Below are positions 1 to 5,048 of a DNA stretch of 10,245 nt, piece by piece. The notes beneath the pieces were generated by a model. That model ran no database searches. It had not been told where the DNA came from and saw only the letters and a list, made by a program, of their open reading frames with translations. The position numbers were made by a program, and so were the translations under genes. The stretch's first letter is position 1. Each line of letters begins with the position of its first letter. The stretch is from an uncultured Clostridia bacterium. Lineage in GTDB: Bacteria; Bacillota; Clostridia; UMGS1810. The DNA lies in the NCBI GenBank assembly GCA_905210855.1, contig CAJLYL010000061.1:1-10245 (forward strand), written 5' to 3'.

Positions 1-989
1 CCGCCGCCGCTTCCTCCGCCCCCGGGGATAACGGTGCCTGCGGTTTTGTAGGTGGTGTAGGTAAGTTCCCTAACACCTGTGAATACCGGTTCTGTTTTAT
101 AGTTATTAAAATGCGTTTCTCCGTTTACATTTTTGACAACAACTCCGCCGCCGGTTGTGACGTTGATTAAGGAGATGTTGCCGCCCCTTGCAAGCAGACG
201 CCCTTTTATGGTGATATTCTTAAGATAAACCGTGCCAGAGCCGACGCCGTCGCCGAGCACAAGATCGCCGTTTACCGTAACGCCCTCAAGCACAACCCCG
301 GGGGTGTTTATCATGACGCAGCCGTTATCCGCAACGAGGTGATAGTCGCCCTGCGCTGTGATAAATGTCTTGAAAATATTGTACATGAGCTGAACAAACT
401 CTTCCCTCGTGATGAGGTTGAGAGGTCTCACCGTGCCGTCCTCATAACCGTTGACATAGCCGTTGGTTATGATGGCGGATATGTAAGGTCTTGCCCATTC
501 GCTCACGGAAGCGGCATCCGAAAAAGCGCCGGATATCGGCGAGAAATCCGAATTTTCTATAACAAGCGCCCTTGCCAGCACAGCCATAACCTCTTCACGG
601 GTTATGTTGTCGTTTGGTCTGAGGGTGCCGTCGGAATCACCGGTAAAGGTCTGCATCTGAACAGCCTTTTGCATCTCGGTGTAGTACCACTCGCTCTGGG
701 ACACATCGGAAAACGCCGATATATCAGCCGTAGTCTGTGCACCGAATGCACGGTTGATGATTGCCGCCATTTCCGCACGCGTCAAATTCGCCTCCGGCTC
801 AATTCTTCCGTTTTCTTTTCCGTTAATCAGTCCGTTATCAACGGCAAACGTCATTGCCGCCGCAGACCAGCCTGTCGGAAAATCGACAAAAGAATCCACC
901 GAAGCCGCAAGAGTCGCAGGGAGCATCGTCACAAGCATTGCGACGGCTACCAGTGCAGAAATCATGCGTCTGATTGGTGTTAGCTTCAT
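1..989 (-). CDS. SLH-domain surface protein, N-terminal part (3' end off window)
   Basis: I translated this by hand. It is open from ATG at 989 to the window edge, about 329 residues. Residues 1-29 form a signal peptide: basic MKLTPIRR, a hydrophobic stretch, then PATLAA. Three S-layer-homology repeats follow at about 34-83, 88-143 and 150-206, each with the typical G-x-(D/N)-G-x-(I/L/V)-x-P and T-R-(A/E)-E pattern (for example TREE near 142 and 195). From about 210 the sequence becomes a repetitive beta-rich region (VTVNGDLVLGDGVGSG, ITIKGRLLARGG) that looks like a beta-solenoid. It ends at the edge in a Gly-rich linker, PGGGGSGG, which suggests another domain beyond. SLH repeats are known to bind pyruvylated wall polymers, so the product is probably exported and anchored to the cell wall. 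AGGAGG at 998-1003 supports the start. The distal function is not visible. Confidence 0.88.
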   Translation of the reverse strand, partial: MKLTPIRRMISALVAVAMLVTMLPATLAASVDSFVDFPTGWSAAAMTFAVDNGLINGKENGRIEPEANLTRAEMAAIINRAFGAQTTADISAFSDVSQSEWYYTEMQKAVQMQTFTGDSDGTLRPNDNITREEVMAVLARALVIENSDFSPISGAFSDAASVSEWARPYISAIITNGYVNGYEDGTVRPLNLITREEFVQLMYNIFKTFITAQGDYHLVADNGCVMINTPGVVLEGVTVNGDLVLGDGVGSGTVYLKNITIKGRLLARGGNISLINVTTGGGVVVKNVNGETHFNNYKTEPVFTGVRELTYTTYKTAGTVIPGGGGSGG

Positions 990-1044
990 AAATCTTTCCT
1001 CCTGTAAAAACGCATTTTTCTCAATAGACATTGTGAGAAACTTT

Positions 1045-1060
1045 TGTATATATGTATACA
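1045..1060. promoter_or_regulatory. Palindrome over the SLH transcription start, possible operator
   Basis: TGTATATATGTATACA is an inverted repeat with 6-bp arms (TGTATA/TATACA) and a 4-bp centre. It begins 5 bp downstream of the -10 hexamer and covers the expected start point, a place where repressors often bind. No regulator gene is visible in the window. An AT-rich palindrome of this size could also be chance. Confidence 0.35.
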
Positions 1061-1065
1061 GATAC

Positions 1066-1094
1066 ATTGTACACTTAAATGCCAAAAAAGTCAA
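1066..1094 (-). promoter_or_regulatory. Sigma-A-type promoter of the SLH gene
   Basis: On the minus strand the -35 is TTGACT (1089-1094) and the -10 is TACAAT (1066-1071), separated by exactly 17 bp. Each hexamer differs from consensus at one position. Transcription should start near 1059, giving a leader of about 70 nt before the ATG at 989. Confidence 0.75.
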
Positions 1095-1146
1095 TAGTTA
1101 AAACAAAGTTTTTTAGTAATATTTAGGCAGAAATTACTTAAAGGGA

Positions 1147-1185
1147 GGGGCATATATTGTGTTTGGAAAACACAATATATGCCCC
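1147..1185 (-). terminator. Perfect 18-bp hairpin, probable terminator
   Basis: The arms 1147-1164 and 1168-1185 are exactly complementary over 18 bp, starting GGGGCATATATTG, with a 3-nt loop (GGA). It lies about 120 bp past the stop of the minus-strand gene at 1303-1812 and about 50 bp before the SLH promoter. That placement suits a terminator insulating the SLH gene. On the minus strand the tail is TCCCTTTAAG, not a clean U-tract, so classical intrinsic termination is uncertain. Confidence 0.5.
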
Positions 1186-1220
1186 GAGACGGCGCGCTGA
1201 CTTACACATGGGAGAGAGCG

Positions 1221-1294
1221 GGTATATTTTATTTTGAGTGAGCGAGTTCTGCGCCACCGCACAGCTGTCTGAGCGAGCCAAAATTAAATATACC
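1221..1294. repeat. Stem-loop element, copy A, with conserved 32-nt core
   Basis: The outer arms 1221-1236 and 1279-1294 pair over 15 of 16 positions (GGTATATTTTATTTTG against CAAAATTAAATATACC). The enclosed core at 1242-1273 matches 28 of 32 positions of the core at 4889-4920. Inside it, 1249-1264 can fold as a small hairpin (CTGCGC-CACC-GCACAG, one C-A mismatch). The element begins 8 bp past the stop of the gene ending at 1303. A smaller hairpin, GCGCG-AGCTAC-CGCGC at 1296-1311, holds that gene's stop codon in its loop. The element may act as a terminator or 3'-end RNA structure, or be a dispersed repeat. Confidence 0.6.
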
Positions 1295-1302
1295 TGCGCG
1301 AG

Positions 1303-1812
1303 CTACCGCGCAAGCTTATTTTTACATCCCCGGGCGGCAACGCTGTCACACACATCTGTCTGTGCCACGGGAAGATTGTTTTTGTGCCAAAGCTGAACAT
1401 CGGCATCATTGAACCTATATTTTGACGAATAGGTTCTTACGTTGCCCTCGGAGCCGAAAAGGATAACCTTTTTGTCAAAGGTTCCGAGACCCTCAACAAC
1501 CGTGGGACGGCTCACGCCCGTGAATACATCGAGCGTAATTCTGAAAAAGAATTTAAGGTCAACGGTGTAATATCCGCGATTAAAGGGCACGGGCTCCACA
1601 TCGGAATATATCCAGATAATCTCCGATTTGCGGCACTTGATGTTGATTGACCTGTCAACTATACTCTGACCCGCCTCCGTAAGATACACCCTGATATTCT
1701 CAACACATTCCTTATCCCGACAGGAATCGTACACTTTGTATGTCTCTATGCACACGCTGTCCGGTGAGTTGCCGTTGCACGGATTGCATCCGCCTAAAGC
1801 TCTGTCGCTCAT
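1303..1812 (-). CDS. Conserved Cys-containing Clostridia protein, possible spore-surface protein
   Basis: 169 residues with no signal peptide or membrane segment. Eight cysteines cluster towards the ends: C9, C12, C21, C31, C36, C59, then C154 and C162. The middle is beta-rich (for example YYTVDLKFFFRITLDVF and KKVILFGSEGNVRTYSSKY). From memory, proteins of this layout (CIETYKVYDSC near the N-terminus, then EPVPFNRGYYTVD, then KVILFGSEGN) recur as hypothetical proteins in spore-forming Clostridia, often with a Cys-rich tail. Here the tail after LPVA is short. A spore coat or exosporium role is my inference, weakly supported by a sigma-K-like promoter upstream. The start is firm: AGGAGGAG at 1818-1825 sits just before the ATG. 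The gene has its own gap on each side and is probably monocistronic. I cannot assign a biochemical function. Confidence 0.75.
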   Translation of the reverse strand: MSDRALGGCNPCNGNSPDSVCIETYKVYDSCRDKECVENIRVYLTEAGQSIVDRSINIKCRKSEIIWIYSDVEPVPFNRGYYTVDLKFFFRITLDVFTGVSRPTVVEGLGTFDKKVILFGSEGNVRTYSSKYRFNDADVQLWHKNNLPVAQTDVCDSVAARGCKNKLAR

Positions 1813-1857
1813 AATAACTCCTCCTATACTACTAAAGCTTGAATAAACTTCACTAAC

Positions 1858-1885
1858 ATACTATGCCGAGAGGGGGTTATGTGTG
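1858..1885 (-). promoter_or_regulatory. Possible sigma-K-like (late mother-cell) promoter
   Basis: On the minus strand, CACA (1882-1885) and CATAGTAT (1858-1865) are 16 bp apart. The known sigma-K pattern is roughly mACm, 16 bp, CATAnnnTA, so only the last base departs. No good sigma-A promoter was found for this gene; TTGCAC with CATAGT is the nearest. The motif is short and could be chance. Confidence 0.35.
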
Positions 1886-1925
1886 CAAGGTTTTAAATCA
1901 ATCGGGCCGATAAGGTCATAACCCC
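1873..1925. repeat. 9-bp inverted repeat upstream of the small Cys-containing gene
   Basis: GGGGTTATG (1873-1881) and CATAACCCC (1917-1925) are exact complements around a 35-nt loop. The loop holds a smaller palindrome, ATCGGGCCGAT. The repeat overlaps the spacer and -35 region of the promoter proposed for the gene at 1303-1812, so it could be an operator. It could also be a second 3' structure of the upstream operon. Confidence 0.45.
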
Positions 1926-1951
1926 TATCGCAAAACGCAAATTTTTGCAAA

Positions 1952-2036
1952 GCCGAGGTATATATATTATGCTTTGAAAACCGATAGCAGCCAAAGGTAT
2001 GCGTGTGTTTTCAAAACATAATATATATACCCCGGC
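1952..2036 (-). terminator. Long near-perfect hairpin closing the cls-greA-trmO operon
   Basis: Arms 1957-1981 and 2007-2031 pair over 24 of 25 positions (start GGTATATATATTATG, end TTTGAAAAC; one C-A mismatch). They are extended outward by GCCG/CGGC at 1952-1955 and 2033-2036. The loop is 25 nt. The structure starts 14 bp past the trmO stop, as expected for a 3'-end structure. On the minus strand it is followed by TTTGCAAAAATTTGC, itself a small palindrome, not a plain U-tract. It shares no core sequence with the elements at 1221-1294 and 4851-4952. Confidence 0.55.
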
Positions 2037-2049
2037 ACAGTGTACACCG

Positions 2050-2721
2050 TCAAATAGCCTCAACTGCGCAAACCGTGACAACACCGCCGCTCACCGTGAA
2101 CCTTATGTCATAGCTGCAAAACTCCATGCCGTACACTCTGTCGGGGTCATTCTGATATGACGGGCGCGGATCAAGCGAGAGCACACGGATGAGCTTTTCT
2201 CTAATCTGCGGCGTAAGCTCCGCCGCGGCATTTTTCTCAAACACCACATCGAGATTTGCGTCACCGAGGGAATCCGTGTAACCGCCGCTTGCCTCTGGGT
2301 GGCAATCCGTGTACGGAAGATACGGCTTTATGTCAAACACGGGCGTACCGTCCGCTATGTCCGCACCCGACACGACCAGCACAGTGCCGAGATTTTCGTC
2401 ATGTTCTATCCGCTCCAGCTTAACGCTCGACAGTCCGATGTGATTCGGACGAAAAGGCGACCTCGACGCAAAAACGCCGACACGTGCATTGCCGCCGAGC
2501 CTCGGCGGCCGCACCGTCAGCGAAATTTTGCTGTCCTTGCTGAGAGAAAACTCCCACAGAATCCATATATGGCTGAATTGCTCCAACCCCTTGAAAGCCT
2601 GCTCGCCGCGGTACTCTTCATTGAAGATTATGCGTGATTCAAGCTGTGGCGCAACCCCCGATTGACGGGGCACACCGAATTTCGTGCCGAAATCCGAGCG
2701 AATATATCCTATCGGTTTCAT
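2050..2721 (-). CDS. trmO: tRNA (t6A37) N6-methyltransferase TrmO (TsaA/YaeB family)
   Basis: 223 residues. The family uses S-adenosylmethionine to methylate t6A at position 37 of threonine tRNA, tuning ACY codon reading. The sequence begins MKPIGYIRSDFG, typical of the beta-barrel fold. It carries FSHIWILWEF at 49-58, the signature GVFASRSPFRPNHIGLS at 82-98, and DGTPVFDIKPYLPYTD at 124-139. The signature has His where many relatives have Pro (RPNPIGLS). The extra C-terminal domain (about 160-223) with DPRPSYQ is normal for the longer bacterial form. I chose ATG at 2721 over an upstream TTG at 2748 because GAGGAGGG at 2728-2735 is correctly spaced from it and family similarity begins at MKPIGYI. 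It lies 23 bp after greA and is last in the operon. Confidence 0.9.
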   Translation of the reverse strand: MKPIGYIRSDFGTKFGVPRQSGVAPQLESRIIFNEEYRGEQAFKGLEQFSHIWILWEFSLSKDSKISLTVRPPRLGGNARVGVFASRSPFRPNHIGLSSVKLERIEHDENLGTVLVVSGADIADGTPVFDIKPYLPYTDCHPEASGGYTDSLGDANLDVVFEKNAAAELTPQIREKLIRVLSLDPRPSYQNDPDRVYGMEFCSYDIRFTVSGGVVTVCAVEAI

Positions 2722-2744
2722 TTCATCCCTCCTCTGCTCCGCCG

Positions 2745-3248
2745 TCAATACGCTTTCAGCGGTATTGAACCGTCGTCATTGCCCTTGGCTATGTTCCTGA
2801 TGACCGCATTGTAGGAATAATTGTCGTTGACCTGCACCTTAACCCTGTCACCGAGCTTGCGCCCCATTATTGCCTTGCCGACGGGCGAATCGGTGGATAT
2901 AAGCCCCTCGAGCACATTCACACGAATGTTTGTGACAAGGGTGTATGTCTCTTCCTCGTTGTCGTCCTCCATAAAAAGAGTAACGGTATCGAATATGCCC
3001 ACCTCGTCATCGGCGGATTTGTCGTCTATGACATTCGCCGTGCGAATCATGTTCTTGAGATACCTTATACGGCTCTCGTTCTTGTTTTTCTGCTGTTTTG
3101 CCATTTTGTATTCAAAATTTTCGCTGAGGTCGCCGAATGCCCTGGTGCGTTTCACCTCTTCAAGCAGCTTGTATCTGAGGGTGACCGTGCGGTATTCAAT
3201 TTCCTCTTCCATCTTTTTTATGTCAGCTTGGGTTAGTTTGTTGTACAT
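2745..3248 (-). CDS. greA: Transcription elongation factor GreA
   Basis: 167 residues, close to the family's usual length. Gre factors enter the secondary channel of stalled, backtracked RNA polymerase and stimulate cleavage of the extruded RNA. The N-terminal coiled coil spans about 1-75. Its tip has GDLSENFEYK (39-48), with D40 and E43 matching the two acidic residues that help coordinate the catalytic metal. The C-terminal FKBP-like domain spans about 85-167 and contains the typical STDSPVGKAIMGRKLGD (118-134). The ATG follows AGGAGA at 3256-3261, which abuts the stop of the cardiolipin synthase gene 13 bp upstream, so the two are very likely co-transcribed. The C-terminus, SIPLKAY, is somewhat longer than in many GreA proteins. 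GreB is unlikely in this lineage. Confidence 0.93.
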   Translation of the reverse strand: MYNKLTQADIKKMEEEIEYRTVTLRYKLLEEVKRTRAFGDLSENFEYKMAKQQKNKNESRIRYLKNMIRTANVIDDKSADDEVGIFDTVTLFMEDDNEEETYTLVTNIRVNVLEGLISTDSPVGKAIMGRKLGDRVKVQVNDNYSYNAVIRNIAKGNDDGSIPLKAY

Positions 3249-3261
3249 CGTAAATTCTCCT

Positions 3262-4785
3262 TTACAGCAGCGGCGTAAATGCCGTGACGATTCTGCAAAA
3301 ATGCGTCACAATCTCGCGCTGCCTGAAATCTTTCATGTTGGCTGACACTGAAAACAGTTTTTCAAAATCCGCCTTTATGTCTGCCGTGCAGTCCGCTTTG
3401 TACATAAGCACACCGCACTCATAGTGATGTATGAGACTGCGGTAATCAAGGTTGACCGTGCCGACCATAACTATGTCATCGTCGCATATGGTCTGTTTGG
3501 CGTGAATGAAACCCGGGGTGTATTCAAAAATCTTGACTCCGCTGTCCGTCAGACGCTTGTAGTAAGAGCGCGTGAGGGCAAAAATAGTTTTTTTGTCCGG
3601 AATATGCGGAGTGACTATCCTGACATCCACACCGCGCATCGCCGCATTTTTAAGAGCGTTTTCGATTTTAGAATCTATTATGAGATAAGGCGTGGTTATC
3701 CAGATGTAGCGCTCCGCGGTATTTATCAGATTGAGATAAATGTTCTCGGCAATGTACTCGGTGTATGCCGGACGCGGCCCGTCGCCATAGGGCATGACAA
3801 CTCCGTGCGCTTCCTTTACCCGGCAGCGCCTGCCGAGGTATGCCGCGTATTCTTCAACAATCTCCGTCTGCGCGTCATAACCCTGCAAAAATAATGCCGC
3901 AAGGCTCAACACCGCCTCGCCCTCAAGGCGAACCGCAGTGTCCTTCCACACGCCGAAACGCTCCTTGGCGTTGATATACTCGTCCGCGATGTTCACACCG
4001 CCCACGTAGCCGATTTTTCCGTCTATGACGGTTATCTTGCGGTGGTCGCGGTTGTTGTGGCGCTCCGATATAACCGGACGAAACGGGTTGAATTTCACGC
4101 AGATTATGCCGTATTTCTGCATAATACGATCAAAATCCCACGGCAGGGTGTTGACAGAACCGAGGTCGTCATACATAAATCTGACCTCTACGCCGCCCGC
4201 CGCTTTGGCACGCAAAATCTCAAATATCGACTCCCACATGACGCCGTCCTCAACGATGAAATACTCCATAAATATGTATCTCTCCGCTTTTTTTAAATCC
4301 TCAACAAGCGACTGCCAAAAGTCTTCGCCCATCGCAAAAAAACGCGCGGCTGTGTTTTCGTAAGCATTTTTGCCTGACACCGTGCGGATATATTCAAACT
4401 GTCCCTTATATTTGCCCGTCTTTGCCTGCACGGCAAAATGGCGCTTGCCGTCCTCGGCAAAGTAGCCGTCAATATGAGCGGCAACTGCCTTGTGAGTCCG
4501 TTTTTGCTTGCGCGACAGCTTGTACTCCGAGAATGTAAGATATATAACCGTGCCGAAAACAGGCATCAGGAGAGTGATGATTATCCACGGAATCTTCGCT
4601 TCGGTTATCATGTCTCTGTTGATTATGGCAACTACGACTATGAAGCTTATCACATTCATAAATGCGCTGAAAAGCGTGAAATAATCATTAAGCTGTGAAA
4701 TTATCAAAAGAAACAATATCAGCTGAGCCAATATGGCAAAACCGACTATAAAAAGTCTGCTGAACAGTGCTTTTGAAAGTTTCAT
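3262..4785 (-). CDS. cls: Cardiolipin synthase (phospholipase D superfamily)
   Basis: 507 residues, typical for bacterial Cls. The enzyme joins two phosphatidylglycerol molecules into cardiolipin plus glycerol at the cytoplasmic membrane. The N-terminus has hydrophobic segments at about 9-33, 39-56 and 64-83, as in the PLDc_N domain. Two phospholipase D motifs follow. The first is H248-x-K250-x4-D255 within HRKITVIDGKIGYVGG. The second is H428-x-K430-x4-D435 within FIHAKQTICDDD, followed by GTVNLDYRSL. Both HKD motifs are complete, so the enzyme should be active. The ATG has a strong AGGAGGAG at 4791-4798. It heads a compact cls-greA-trmO cluster. No convincing -10/-35 was found directly upstream; the 263-bp gap holds a repeat element instead. 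Confidence 0.92.
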   Translation of the reverse strand: MKLSKALFSRLFIVGFAILAQLILFLLIISQLNDYFTLFSAFMNVISFIVVVAIINRDMITEAKIPWIIITLLMPVFGTVIYLTFSEYKLSRKQKRTHKAVAAHIDGYFAEDGKRHFAVQAKTGKYKGQFEYIRTVSGKNAYENTAARFFAMGEDFWQSLVEDLKKAERYIFMEYFIVEDGVMWESIFEILRAKAAGGVEVRFMYDDLGSVNTLPWDFDRIMQKYGIICVKFNPFRPVISERHNNRDHRKITVIDGKIGYVGGVNIADEYINAKERFGVWKDTAVRLEGEAVLSLAALFLQGYDAQTEIVEEYAAYLGRRCRVKEAHGVVMPYGDGPRPAYTEYIAENIYLNLINTAERYIWITTPYLIIDSKIENALKNAAMRGVDVRIVTPHIPDKKTIFALTRSYYKRLTDSGVKIFEYTPGFIHAKQTICDDDIVMVGTVNLDYRSLIHHYECGVLMYKADCTADIKADFEKLFSVSANMKDFRQREIVTHFCRIVTAFTPLL

Positions 4786-4822
4786 GTTTTCTCCTCCTGT
4801 TTTTTGTCAGATTGTGTCCGAG

Positions 4823-5007
4823 ACGGTATACAATTTGCGCAGAAAATATTCCGTCAAAGGATGTGTATGTGTTTTTTATTCTTAGGCGGCGAGTTCAGCG
4901 CTACCGCACTGCTGTCCGAGACGGCAGGGATAAAAAACACATACACTGACGGCACAAAACTTCATGCGTACAAATAAAATATACCTACCTCATACGGTAT
5001 ACAATTT
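4823..5007. repeat. 14-bp direct repeats bracketing the copy-B stem-loop
   Basis: ACGGTATACAATTT occurs exactly at 4823-4836 and again at 4994-5007, 171 bp apart, on either side of the stem-loop at 4851-4952. Both copies run into similar sequence (TTGCAAAG after one, GCGCAGAA after the other). They could be a target-site duplication, a remnant of tandem duplication, or paired regulatory sites. No terminal inverted repeats were seen just inside them. Confidence 0.55.
4851..4952. repeat. Stem-loop element, copy B, with conserved 32-nt core
   Basis: Arms 4863-4879 (GTGTATGTGTTTTTTAT) and 4930-4946 pair perfectly over 17 bp. An outer 6-bp pair, CCGTCA/TGACGG (4851-4856, 4947-4952), is separated from the left arm by a 6-nt bulge. 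The core 4889-4920 matches the core of copy A at 28 of 32 positions. It lies between the htpG stop (5049) and the cardiolipin synthase start (4785), so it could end the htpG transcript. The word GTCCGAGACGG occurs in it at 4914-4924 and again at 4816-4826. Confidence 0.6.
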
Positions 5008-5048
5008 TTGCAAAGCGGTCGCGATTGACAACCTCTCAGTCAGCAGTA

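Noticed and set aside
339..983. 214-residue plus-strand open frame opposite the SLH gene
   Set aside because: The minus strand encodes signal peptide, SLH repeats and beta-rich region without interruption; the plus frame has no recognisable features.
1221..1294. Integron attC site or ordinary MITE
   Set aside because: In attC sites and MITEs the ends are conserved between copies. Here the stems differ and the loop core is conserved, and no integrase or transposase is present.
1893..2084. 63-residue minus-strand open frame
   Set aside because: It runs through the long hairpin and into the 3' end of trmO in another frame, with no ribosome site.
2722..2748. Upstream TTG start for trmO
   Set aside because: It would give nine extra residues unlike the family and place the AGGAGG site inside the gene.
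4816..5020. CRISPR array from repeated words
   Set aside because: The repeats are few, short and irregularly spaced, with no regular spacers and no cas genes.
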